In this document: positions 1 through 5,031 of the stretch, one piece after another
Layout: each line of letters starts with the position of its first letter
Numbering within the stretch: position 1 is the stretch's first letter
Source: Frankiaceae bacterium
GTDB lineage: Bacteria > Actinomycetota > Actinomycetes > JAVEEB01
Assembly: GCA_030840665.1 (NCBI GenBank)
Contig: JAVEEB010000034.1
Span: 1-5,031 of the forward strand
DNA length: 5,031 nt
Direction: 5' to 3'
Notes under the pieces: model-generated
The model's input: only the letters and a program-made list of their open reading frames with translations
Databases searched by the model: none
Told to the model about the DNA's origin: nothing
Program-made: the position numbers and the translations under genes

Positions 1-682
1 CGATCGTGTTGTAGCCCCAGTAGTTGCGCAGGTTCTTCTCGAGCAGGTGGTGGTCCTGCACGAACTCGTGGACCGGCATGAGCTCGACGGCCGTGATACC
101 GAGCTTCTTGTAGTGATCGATCATCACCGGGTGCGCGATGGCCGCGTACGTGCCACGGATCTCATCGGGCAGGTCGGGGTGCAGCATCGTGAGGCCCTTG
201 ACATGCGCCTCGTAGATCACGGTCTCGTGGTACGGCGTACGCGGGGCCCGGTCGTTGTTCCAGTCGAAGAATGGGCTGACCACGACCGACTTGGGCATGT
301 GGGGCCCGCTGTCGACCTCGTTCGGCTTGTCGGGGTCGCTGAACTCGTACGCGAAGACGGCCGCGTCCCACTCGATCGTGCCGTCGATGGCCTTGGCGTA
401 CGGGTCGAGGAGGAGCTTGCTGGGGTTGCAGCGCAGACCATTGGCCGGGTCATACGGGCCGTAGACCCGGAATCCGTACCGCTGCCCCGGCTGCAGGCCC
501 GGCACGAAGCCGTGCCAGACGAAGGCGTCGACCTCCGGGAGCTCGACGCGCGTCTCGACGCCGTCCGTGTCGAAGAGGCAGAGCTCGACCTTGGTGGCCA
601 CTTCCGAGAAGACAGCGAAGTTGGTGCCCATCCCGTCGTATGTGGCTCCGAGCGGATACGGCTGTCCTGGCCAGCAACGCAT
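1..682 (-). CDS. glgX: Glycogen debranching enzyme GlgX (N-terminal part, cut by window edge)
   Basis: GlgX is a cytoplasmic GH13 isoamylase-type enzyme that hydrolyses alpha-1,6 branches of glycogen limit dextrins; in many actinobacteria it works with TreY/TreZ in making trehalose from glycogen. The 227 residues visible begin with WPGQPYPLGATYDGMGTNF, the typical GlgX opening. An N-terminal CBM48-like beta-sandwich lies at about residues 11-100. The start of the GH13 barrel follows, with YEAHVKG (157-163), LMPVHEF (201-207) and NYWGYNT (220-226). The catalytic Asp/Glu residues lie beyond the left edge, so activity cannot be judged. The ATG at 680-682 is chosen because the protein then starts exactly like its homologues and has an AAGGA 10 nt upstream. 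Family proteins are about 700 residues, so roughly two thirds is missing. The gene diverges from the membrane-protein gene at 914. Identification is firm; the role in trehalose synthesis is inference. Confidence 0.96.
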   Translation of the reverse strand, partial: MRCWPGQPYPLGATYDGMGTNFAVFSEVATKVELCLFDTDGVETRVELPEVDAFVWHGFVPGLQPGQRYGFRVYGPYDPANGLRCNPSKLLLDPYAKAIDGTIEWDAAVFAYEFSDPDKPNEVDSGPHMPKSVVVSPFFDWNNDRAPRTPYHETVIYEAHVKGLTMLHPDLPDEIRGTYAAIAHPVMIDHYKKLGITAVELMPVHEFVQDHHLLEKNLRNYWGYNTI

Positions 683-692
683 GGTGTGGCAA

Positions 693-697
693 TCCTT
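693..697 (-). promoter_or_regulatory. Shine-Dalgarno site of glgX
   Basis: Read on the minus strand this is AAGGA, 10 nt before the ATG at 682. It supports that start over any further upstream codon. Confidence 0.6.
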
Positions 698-901
698 CAG
701 TGGTGAGGCGAAAGGTGAGCGTTCCTACGCGGCGCGGGGCCTGGGCGACATCGGGGACGGGATGTAGTGCACCAGTCAACCTTGCCCCACGGGCCCCGGG
801 TCATGCCTGCCCCCCTCCCAACGGGCCATCTTCAGGAGTTTGCCTCCCCTGCCGACTTCTATCGGGCAGCATCAAATCGGGACATACGCCGCACGCCACT
901 C

Positions 902-907
902 GAAAGG
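902..907 (+). promoter_or_regulatory. Shine-Dalgarno site deciding the GTG start at 914
   Basis: GAAAGG lies 6 nt before the GTG at 914-916. This favours a 177-residue protein over the longer 226-residue frame that could begin at 767. Confidence 0.55.
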
Positions 908-913
908 TCAGCC

Positions 914-1447
914 GTGACCGACATCGCGACGACGCCGACCATCGCCCCTGACGCCCTCGAGCGCATCGCCGCTGCTCAGGCGGACTGGGTGCGGCGCCAC
1001 ACGCGTGTCGCCATGGCCTGCGGCGGCGGCCTGCTGCTCCTCACGGCGGTCCTGACGGTCGTCCTCCTCCTCGGCACCCGCGACACGGTTTCCCCGCAGG
1101 CCGTCCTGCTCAACGGGACGCTGCTGGGCGTGGTGGCGAGCGCCCTGGCCGCCGCCATCGGCCACGCCCGGTACGCCGAGCGCGCCCGCCTGCTCGCGGT
1201 GCGGCCGCCCGTGCCGGTGACCGTGCACGTCGAGCGCCTGGCCGCGGACACCAAGAAGCGCCAGGACCACCTGCACCTGCGCCTGGAGGGCACCGACGCC
1301 CTGATCCTCATGCGGGTGGATGCCGGCACCCCGCTGCAGCTGCTCCCCGAGCGCGGGGCCGCCCTGATGCTGGGCGCGCCGGGCCGCAATCGACCTGTGT
1401 TGCTCGGCGTACCCGGTCGCCCGTTCGTCGCCGCCCGCCGCGCCTGA
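914..1447 (+). CDS. Hypothetical membrane protein with two predicted TM helices
   Basis: I do not recognise a family. From the GTG at 914 the product has 177 residues. An N-terminal segment of about 31 residues, predicted amphipathic and ending in a basic stretch (WVRRHTR, 25-31), leads into a first hydrophobic helix at about 32-54. A short polar loop (TRDTVSPQ) precedes a second helix at about 62-83, and a basic stretch (ARYAERARLLAVR) follows it. By the positive-inside rule both ends should be cytoplasmic, with a small external loop. The last 80 residues (about 98-177) look soluble and beta-rich, with alternating valine/leucine strands and several Gly-Pro turns. No catalytic motif is visible. 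The gene stands alone between two regulatory spacers. A start at 767 would add 49 residues of low coding quality, so it was rejected. Coding status is well supported; function is unknown. Confidence 0.8.
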   Translation: MTDIATTPTIAPDALERIAAAQADWVRRHTRVAMACGGGLLLLTAVLTVVLLLGTRDTVSPQAVLLNGTLLGVVASALAAAIGHARYAERARLLAVRPPVPVTVHVERLAADTKKRQDHLHLRLEGTDALILMRVDAGTPLQLLPERGAALMLGAPGRNRPVLLGVPGRPFVAARRA

Positions 1448-1541
1448 CGCACCCCGGCCCCGCCGCGCGGGCAACGGGCTAGTCCGCCTGGGTCATGCCT
1501 CAATGTCCGATTTGCCCGGACTTCTCCTGCAATTCGCCCGA

Positions 1542-1569
1542 CGGTAAGGGTCCTGTTACCGCCAAGTAA
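1542..1569. promoter_or_regulatory. Possible operator: three overlapping GTAA/TTAC half-sites
   Basis: CGGTAA (1542-1547) and TTACCG (1556-1561) form a perfect 6-bp inverted repeat with an 8-nt loop. The right arm's TTAC (1556-1559) also pairs with GTAA (1566-1569) across 6 nt. Three half-sites in alternating orientation about 10-12 bp apart would place dimeric regulators on nearby helical faces. Operators of this general TTAC-spacer-GTAA type are known for TetR-family repressors in actinobacteria, but which protein would bind here is not known. Confidence 0.35.
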
Positions 1570-1648
1570 GTCTGTGTCTCGGCCCGTTCCCCCGAGGTCA
1601 ACCGCGATGCTCCCTCCGCGCGATGGCTTTCGACGCGCTGCTGACACC

Positions 1649-1653
1649 AAGGA
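1649..1653 (+). promoter_or_regulatory. Shine-Dalgarno site deciding the lysozyme start
   Basis: AAGGA lies 8 nt before the ATG at 1662. The in-frame ATG at 1623 has no comparable site, and starting there would put 13 extra residues before the signal peptide. Confidence 0.7.
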
Positions 1654-1661
1654 TTTCGCTG

Positions 1662-3278
1662 ATGTTTGTGCGCTCGACCACTGCTCGCCCTGTCCCGCTT
1701 CGCATCGTGGTGGCCATCACCGGCCTGCTGACTCTCGGCGGCGTCGTCACGATGCCTCGACCAGCAATCGCCGTGTCGGGGCCCACCGGGATCGACATCT
1801 CCCGCTGGCAGCACCCCAACAACCACGCCATCAACTGGGGTTCGGTCCGCAACGCCGGTCACGACTTCGTGATCATCAAAGCCACGGAGTCGACGGACTA
1901 CGTCAATCCGTACTTCGCGGGTGACGCGGCCGGCGCGCGTTCCGTCGGCATGATGGTCGGCGCTTACGACTTCGCCCGGCCGTCGAAGCCCATCACGGCC
2001 AGCGCGGTCGCAGAGGCGCGGCACTACGTCGATGTGGTCGGGTCGACCAGCCAACCCGGCACGCTGCCACCCGTCCTCGACCTCGAGCAGACGGGCGGCC
2101 TGACCGACGCCGAGCTGATCGCGTGGACCCACACCTGGCTCGACACCGTCACCGGCCTCACGGGACGTATGCCGATCATCTACACGTACAAGAACTTCTG
2201 GTCGTCGTCCATGAACGGCACCGCCGAGTTCGGCGGCTACCCGCTCTGGCTCGCCTTCTACAACAGCAATCTCGGCGGGCTCGTCGGCAACTGGCCGACG
2301 TGGACGATGTGGCAGTACTCGTCGAGCGGCTCCGTCCCAGGCATCTCCGGCCGCGTGGACATGAACCGCTTCAACGGCAGCCTCGCCGACCTTGCCGCGT
2401 TGGCCAACGGAGCGGCGGCGGCCGCCTTTGCGCCGAGCTCGCCGTTCCCGCCCGTCAACGTGGCGGGCACCGCCGGCAACGCGAGCGCGCGCATCTCGTG
2501 GCTGGCGAGCTACAACGGGGGCGCGCCCATCACGTCGTACACGGTGACTGTGCAACCAGGACTCAAGACCGTGACCGTCCCGGCCTCGCGACTGTTCACC
2601 ACCTTCGCCGGTCTCCTGAACGGCACGACCTATCACCTGTCGGTGACCGCCACCAACGCGCTCGGCACGTCCGACCCCGTCACGGTGCGCGTGACCCCCA
2701 ACGTGCAGACGACGCTCACTCTCCGGACAAGTGCCAGTGCGATTTCGTACGGCGGCCGCGTCGTGATGTCGGCCCGCCTGACGCGCAACGACACCGGCGC
2801 CGCGTTGGCCGGTCGCTCCGTCATCGTGGAGGGTCGGACGTCCGGTGCGGCCTTCCAGCGCATCGCCACGTTGCACACCAACGCCACCGGCGCGGTCTCG
2901 ATCGCCCGGTCGCCGTTGGCAACGTCGATCTACCGCCTCCGGTACGCCGGGGGAGCCGAAGCCGGGTCGATCGCCGCCAGCCAGGTGATCGTGCGCGCGC
3001 ACCTTGCCGGCCGTTTCAACTTCGCCGTCGCGCGGGTTGGCGCCGCCGTGATCCTCTCCGGTCGCGTGTCGCCGACGACCAAGGGATTCGTGTACAGGCA
3101 GATGTTCGTCGGCCGGCATTGGACGACCCTGGACAGGACCGCCGTGGGGCCTCGCGGGACCTTCGCGTTCCGGGTCTTGCCGGTCCTCAAGGGCGCGAAG
3201 CTGTACCGCCTGTCGATGGCGCAGTCGGCACGATTCGGGGCCACGACGTCGGCGATCATTCACCTGCGTGTCGTGTGA
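1662..3278 (+). CDS. Secreted GH25 lysozyme (N-acetylmuramidase) with FN3 and beta-sandwich C-terminus
   Basis: The product is predicted to cleave the MurNAc-GlcNAc bond of peptidoglycan outside the cell. From the ATG at 1662 it has 538 residues. A Sec signal peptide has basic residues up to R14, a hydrophobic core at 15-30 and an A-I-A cleavage site at 35-37. The GH25 domain spans about 43-248 and keeps the family's acidic residues: D45 in GIDISRWQ, D140 and E142 in PVLDLEQ, and D233 in GRVDMNRF; the WQY strand is at 217-219. A fibronectin type III domain follows at about 261-346 (ISWLASYNGGAPITSYTV, TYHLSVTATNALG). The last 190 residues appear to be two further Ig-like beta-sandwiches (about 350-445 and 446-538), probably for wall or carbohydrate contact. 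There is no sortase signal or membrane anchor, so the protein should be released or held by wall binding. It may be a housekeeping hydrolase or a weapon against other bacteria; the sequence does not decide. Confidence 0.93.
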   Translation: MFVRSTTARPVPLRIVVAITGLLTLGGVVTMPRPAIAVSGPTGIDISRWQHPNNHAINWGSVRNAGHDFVIIKATESTDYVNPYFAGDAAGARSVGMMVGAYDFARPSKPITASAVAEARHYVDVVGSTSQPGTLPPVLDLEQTGGLTDAELIAWTHTWLDTVTGLTGRMPIIYTYKNFWSSSMNGTAEFGGYPLWLAFYNSNLGGLVGNWPTWTMWQYSSSGSVPGISGRVDMNRFNGSLADLAALANGAAAAAFAPSSPFPPVNVAGTAGNASARISWLASYNGGAPITSYTVTVQPGLKTVTVPASRLFTTFAGLLNGTTYHLSVTATNALGTSDPVTVRVTPNVQTTLTLRTSASAISYGGRVVMSARLTRNDTGAALAGRSVIVEGRTSGAAFQRIATLHTNATGAVSIARSPLATSIYRLRYAGGAEAGSIAASQVIVRAHLAGRFNFAVARVGAAVILSGRVSPTTKGFVYRQMFVGRHWTTLDRTAVGPRGTFAFRVLPVLKGAKLYRLSMAQSARFGATTSAIIHLRVV

Positions 3279-3302
3279 GTTCTTGAGGCGCAGGTGGGCG
3301 CT

Positions 3303-3524
3303 ATGGTGGCGCGCATGGAGTGTCATCAGCAGCGCGACGGCAATGTGCTGCAAGGTCTCACCCATGCCGTCCCGAACGACAACCCGGCCGGCCCCGCCCT
3401 CTGCGGCGCAGTGATCCACGATGCCTCGATGGCGATGTGGCGTTCGGTGGCGCACGCGGATGCGTGGGAGTTGCCGGCCCGCAGCCCACGCTGCGCGGCG
3501 TGCCTCGCAGCAGCGCCCGTTTAG
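3303..3524 (+). CDS. Small Cys/His protein, putative zinc-binding
   Basis: The 73-residue product has a spaced set of possible metal ligands: H21, C34 (in ALCG), C64 and C67 (CAAC), plus C7 and H8 near the N-terminus. The layout H...LCG...W...RCxxC resembles small uncharacterised actinobacterial proteins that carry a presumed zinc site; the exact family is not assigned. No DNA-binding helix or enzyme motif is visible. The ATG at 3303 is preferred because AGGTGG (3292-3297) lies 5 nt upstream; a GTG at 3294 and an ATG at 3315 are alternatives. The gene begins 24 bp after the lysozyme stop on the same strand and could be read from the same transcript. Its TAG overlaps the TAA of the convergent VOC gene by 4 bp. 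That tight fit and the cysteine pattern support a real gene; function is unknown. Confidence 0.7.
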   Translation: MVARMECHQQRDGNVLQGLTHAVPNDNPAGPALCGAVIHDASMAMWRSVAHADAWELPARSPRCAACLAAAPV

Positions 3525-3883
3525 GCCTGCAGCACCGAGAGGATGTTGCCCGCCGGGTCCGTGAACCAGGCGATCAGCGGCCCCCCGCGGCGGTTGATCC
3601 CCTTCGGGTCGGTGAAGTCGTAATGCTCGAACGTCACCCCGCGAGCGGCAAGATCGTCGACCGCCGCCTCCACGTCGTCGACGGGAAAGTTCAGGATCGT
3701 GTACGTGGCCGGCTCGTGGTTCGGCTTGGCGTACACGAGCGTGTTGCGATCGCCGGCGAGGTGCAGCTGGAGCATGCCGTTCTCCTCGGTGACGGACAGG
3801 CCCAGCGTGTCGCCGTAGAAGGCCTTGGCCTTGGCGAGGTCGTCGACGGAAAAGCCGCTGAAAGCCTTCGAATTTCCCAGCAT
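3521..3883 (-). CDS. VOC-fold protein (glyoxalase/bleomycin resistance superfamily)
   Basis: The 120-residue length and two repeated beta-alpha-beta-beta-beta modules (about 7-52 and 61-118) fit a single-chain VOC protein. Signatures are [19 protein letters not shown] (11-29) and WFTDPAGN (106-113), the latter being the usual end-of-domain turn. The family includes glyoxalase I, ring-cleaving dioxygenases and drug-sequestering proteins, acting in the cytosol, usually as dimers. The residues that normally bind metal are not in place: beta-1 reads FSGFSV without a His, and the last strand reads ILSVLQ where a Glu is expected. A metal-independent ligand-binding role is therefore possible. The ATG at 3883 has AGGAG 8 nt upstream, so it is preferred to the GTG at 3901. 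It diverges from the dehydrogenase gene across 93 bp. Superfamily is firm; substrate is unknown. Confidence 0.9.
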   Translation of the reverse strand: MLGNSKAFSGFSVDDLAKAKAFYGDTLGLSVTEENGMLQLHLAGDRNTLVYAKPNHEPATYTILNFPVDDVEAAVDDLAARGVTFEHYDFTDPKGINRRGGPLIAWFTDPAGNILSVLQA

Positions 3884-3891
3884 CGGTGGGG

Positions 3892-3896
3892 CTCCT
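3892..3896 (-). promoter_or_regulatory. Shine-Dalgarno site deciding the VOC start
   Basis: Read on the minus strand this is AGGAG, 8 nt before the ATG at 3883. The in-frame GTG at 3901 would place this site inside the coding region. Confidence 0.7.
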
Positions 3897-3904
3897 GCCA
3901 CTCG

Positions 3905-3936
3905 TTGACGGTCTGCTCACCCCACCCTCCTACTCT
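3905..3936 (+). promoter_or_regulatory. Weak candidate promoter for the dehydrogenase gene
   Basis: TTGACG (3905-3910) matches a -35 box well, and TACTCT (3931-3936) resembles an actinobacterial -10. The 20-nt spacing is longer than the usual 16-18, so this is tentative. Transcription would begin near 3943 and leave a leader of about 35 nt. Confidence 0.3.
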
Positions 3937-3941
3937 TGAGG

Positions 3942-3959
3942 TGACCTGACCAGCGGGTC
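3942..3959. promoter_or_regulatory. Tandem TGACC with inverted GGTC, possible operator
   Basis: TGACC is repeated head to tail at 3942-3951. The second copy forms an inverted repeat, GACC (3948-3951) with GGTC (3956-3959), across 4 nt. It lies just after the candidate -10 and between two divergent genes, a plausible place for a repressor, but the arms are short. Confidence 0.25.
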
Positions 3960-3976
3960 TCACGACAGGGAGTCAC

Positions 3977-4735
3977 ATGACGTCATCTATCCGGCCGTGG
4001 GCGGTCGTCACGGGCGCAAGCAGCGGGATCGGCGCGGCGACCGCCGAGTCGCTCGCCGCGGCAGGCTTCGACCTCGTGCTCGGTGCCCGTCGCAGCGACC
4101 GGCTCGCGACCGTGGCCGACGAGGTTCGCGGCCGCCACGGCGGGACAGTGCAGGCCGAGCACCTCGATGTCACCGTGGCCGAATCCGTCGCGGCCTTCGC
4201 GGCTGCGGCGCCGGCGTGCGAGGTGCTCGTCGTCAACGCGGGCGGGGCGCTCGGACTGGAGCCTGTCTCGTCGTACGACGAAGGCAATTGGCGTGCGATG
4301 TGGGAAGTCAATGTGATCGGCCTGGCCCGGACGGTGGCGGCCTTCCTCCCCGCGCTGGTGGCGTCCGGTAACGGCAGAATCGTTGTGGTGACTAGCGTTG
4401 CGGGTCACGCGACGTACACCGGGGGCGGCGGCTACACGGCGGCGAAGCATGCGGCCGCGGCGATCACGGACACGCTGCGGCTCGAGCTGCTCGGTCAGCC
4501 GGTGCGGGTCACGGAGGTCGCGCCCGGGATGGTGGACACGGAGTTCAGCACGGTCCGGTTCGACGGTGACAGTGAACGGGCGGACGCCGTGTACGCCGGG
4601 ATGACGCCGCTGACGGCCGCGGACGTTGCCGACGCGATCACGTGGGCGGCGACGCGTCCGGCGCACATGGCCGTGGCCCGGCTCGACCTGCTGCCGCGGG
4701 ATCAAGCGACGGCGCGCGACGTGCACCGCTCGTGA
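3977..4735 (+). CDS. Classical short-chain dehydrogenase/reductase, YdfG-like
   Basis: The 252-residue length is typical of the classical SDR family. The Rossmann cofactor motif TGASSGIG is at 12-19, and R38-R39 after the second strand favour NADP(H). NAGG is at 87-90. The catalytic set is complete: N112, S140, Y153 and K157 (YTAAK). The C-terminal part (TEFSTVRFDGDSERAD, then LTAADVADAITW, PAH, and a final VHRS) closely follows E. coli YdfG as I remember it, an NADP-dependent 3-hydroxy acid (L-allo-threonine/serine) dehydrogenase also credited with malonic semialdehyde reduction. A similar substrate is a reasonable inference; other SDR substrates are not excluded. AGGGAG ends 4 nt before the ATG, which is rather close. 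The protein is cytosolic. The gene diverges from the VOC gene and ends 7 bp from the convergent gene at the right edge, with a strong hairpin beyond its stop. Confidence 0.94.
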   Translation: MTSSIRPWAVVTGASSGIGAATAESLAAAGFDLVLGARRSDRLATVADEVRGRHGGTVQAEHLDVTVAESVAAFAAAAPACEVLVVNAGGALGLEPVSSYDEGNWRAMWEVNVIGLARTVAAFLPALVASGNGRIVVVTSVAGHATYTGGGGYTAAKHAAAAITDTLRLELLGQPVRVTEVAPGMVDTEFSTVRFDGDSERADAVYAGMTPLTAADVADAITWAATRPAHMAVARLDLLPRDQATARDVHRS

Positions 4736-4742
4736 CTTCTAG

Positions 4743-5031
4743 CTAGCCGACTCCGCCCAGCAAGGCCGTGAGGGCCTCGTTGCTGGGACCCATGGCGGCC
4801 GGGGGAGTCGCCCCGTGAGCGCCGGTGCTCGCGGCCGCCGCCACGCGTTGGCGAATCTCCTCGTCGTCGAACAGTTCACGAGGCGTCGCCAGCAGGGACT
4901 GGTAGCGCGACAACCGGTGCCAGACAACGGGATCGGTGAAACTGGCCGCCATCACCTGCGGAAACGATGGGCGTTTCGGGTCGCCGGCGGCCTGTGGCGC
5001 GGGAGGCTCGTCGCCGAACGCTGCTTGCCGC
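4743..5031 (-). CDS. C-terminal part of an unidentified protein (cut by window edge)
   Basis: The frame stays open from the right edge to the TAG at 4743-4745, giving 95 residues. I do not recognise a family. The visible part begins with a Pro/Ala-rich stretch of linker type (GDEPPAPQAAGDPKRP). A compact, probably helical segment follows (VWHRLSRYQSLLA, then RELFDDEEIRQRVAAAA). The end is low-complexity (TGAHGATPPAAMGPS) plus a short hydrophobic terminus (NEALTALLGG). A start at GTG 4955 or ATG 4952 is possible, but neither has a Shine-Dalgarno site and the frame continues upstream. I therefore read it as the tail of a longer protein, with a conserved-looking C-terminal helical module on a flexible linker. 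It converges on the dehydrogenase gene. Function is unknown. Confidence 0.65.
   Translation of the reverse strand, partial: RQAAFGDEPPAPQAAGDPKRPSFPQVMAASFTDPVVWHRLSRYQSLLATPRELFDDEEIRQRVAAAASTGAHGATPPAAMGPSNEALTALLGGVG
4756..4787 (+). terminator. Strong hairpin after the dehydrogenase, candidate terminator
   Basis: CCCAGCAA (4756-4763) pairs perfectly with TTGCTGGG (4780-4787). Inside, GGCC (4764-4767) pairs with GGCC (4773-4776) around a 5-nt loop. A 3-nt bulge (4777-4779) interrupts the right arm, giving 12 bp in all. It begins 20 nt after the dehydrogenase stop and has no T-run, as is common for actinobacterial terminators. It lies within the last codons of the opposite gene, so it could also be chance from coding. 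Confidence 0.45.

Larger units (their letters stand above)
683..913. other. Divergent intergenic region between glgX and the membrane-protein gene
   Basis: This spacer of about 230 bp must carry the control regions of two divergent genes. A TTGACT (-35-like) on the minus strand at 774-779 points toward glgX, but no convincing -10 follows at normal spacing. On the plus strand, CTGCCGA (849-855) can pair with TCGG-G-CAG (862-869), a 7-bp hairpin with one bulged G. The hexamer ATCGGG occurs at 861-866 and again at 876-881. A plus-strand reading frame is open from 767, but its first part lacks coding character and a better start lies at 914. No promoter can be assigned with confidence. Confidence 0.5.
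1448..1661 (+). other. Leader/promoter region of the lysozyme gene with three hairpins
   Basis: About 215 bp separate the membrane-protein stop from the lysozyme start. Just after the stop, CCCGC (1459-1463) and GCGGG (1467-1471) can pair, but no T-run follows. Next come three inverted repeats: GTCCG/CGGAC (1505-1509 with 1517-1521), CGGTAA/TTACCG (1542-1547 with 1556-1561) and CTCGG/CCGAG (1578-1582 with 1592-1596). I see no consensus promoter and no match to the conserved core of the c-di-AMP riboswitch that controls some actinobacterial wall hydrolases. The region is probably regulatory, but the mechanism is not evident. Confidence 0.45.

Noticed and set aside
47..706. A 219-codon plus-strand frame at the left end
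   Set aside because: It is antisense to glgX, whose identity is firm through conserved motifs across the same bases.
774..779. TTGACT as the glgX -35 box
   Set aside because: No acceptable -10 sequence follows at 16-19 nt on the minus strand, so no promoter was called.
1459..1471. A terminator after the membrane-protein gene
   Set aside because: The stem is only 5 bp with a 3-nt loop and no T-run; in such GC-rich sequence this is expected by chance.
976..1650. Minus-strand frames of 188 and 224 codons opposite the membrane-protein gene
   Set aside because: Both are Arg/Ala-rich with no motifs and overlap each other in different frames. The plus-strand frame has hydrophobic helices and a good Shine-Dalgarno site.
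1448..1661. A c-di-AMP (ydaO-type) riboswitch before the lysozyme gene
   Set aside because: It was considered because such riboswitches control actinobacterial wall hydrolases, but the conserved GGGGTGAATC-like core is not present.
2123..3286. A 387-codon plus-strand frame inside the lysozyme gene
   Set aside because: It is an out-of-frame shadow with Arg/His/Pro-rich composition and no recognisable domain; the GH25 frame explains the region.
3487..3502. CACGC/GCGTG hairpin as a terminator for the VOC gene
   Set aside because: It is a 5-bp stem inside the Cys/His coding region without a T-run, too weak to call.
1500..3920. An 806-codon open frame on the minus strand
   Set aside because: It runs antisense to the lysozyme gene and across the small Cys/His gene and most of the VOC gene. 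Its translation is Arg/Gly/His-rich without domain features, as expected for a high-GC shadow frame.
3983..4726. A 247-codon minus-strand frame opposite the dehydrogenase
   Set aside because: It is a shadow of a gene with a complete set of SDR motifs.

Overview
The window is a high-GC stretch of bacterial chromosome, most likely from an actinobacterium. The grounds are strong G/C preference at third codon positions, GTG starts, short Shine-Dalgarno sites, a GlgX N-terminus of the actinobacterial type, and a small Cys/His protein of a style common in that phylum. I cannot name a genus. I see no insertion sequence, phage gene, CRISPR array, tRNA or rRNA, and I did not find an obviously new multi-gene system. 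It reads as ordinary chromosome with a few under-described small genes.

Layout, left to right. (1) 1-682, minus: the first 227 residues of the glycogen debranching enzyme GlgX, running off the left edge. (2) A divergent spacer of about 230 bp. (3) 914-1447, plus: a 177-residue protein with two predicted membrane helices and no recognised family. (4) A spacer of about 215 bp with three short hairpins and three TTAC/GTAA half-sites. (5) 1662-3278, plus: a secreted GH25 lysozyme-type muramidase followed by a fibronectin type III module and two predicted beta-sandwich modules. (6) 3303-3524, plus: a 73-residue putative zinc-binding protein close behind the lysozyme gene. (7) 3521-3883, minus: a 120-residue VOC (glyoxalase/bleomycin-resistance fold) protein whose stop overlaps the previous gene's stop by 4 bp. 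(8) 3977-4735, plus: a classical short-chain dehydrogenase very like YdfG, divergent from the VOC gene. (9) 4743-5031, minus: the C-terminal 95 residues of an unidentified protein, running off the right edge. A strong hairpin sits inside its 3' end, just past the dehydrogenase stop.

The genes do not form one pathway. glgX belongs to glycogen/trehalose metabolism and the lysozyme to cell-wall turnover or attack on other cells. The VOC protein and the dehydrogenase share a divergent promoter region and could be linked in small-molecule handling, but that is inference. The lysozyme and small Cys/His genes are close enough (24 bp) to be co-transcribed. Long open frames antisense or out of frame to glgX, the lysozyme gene and the dehydrogenase gene are high-GC shadows and were left out.
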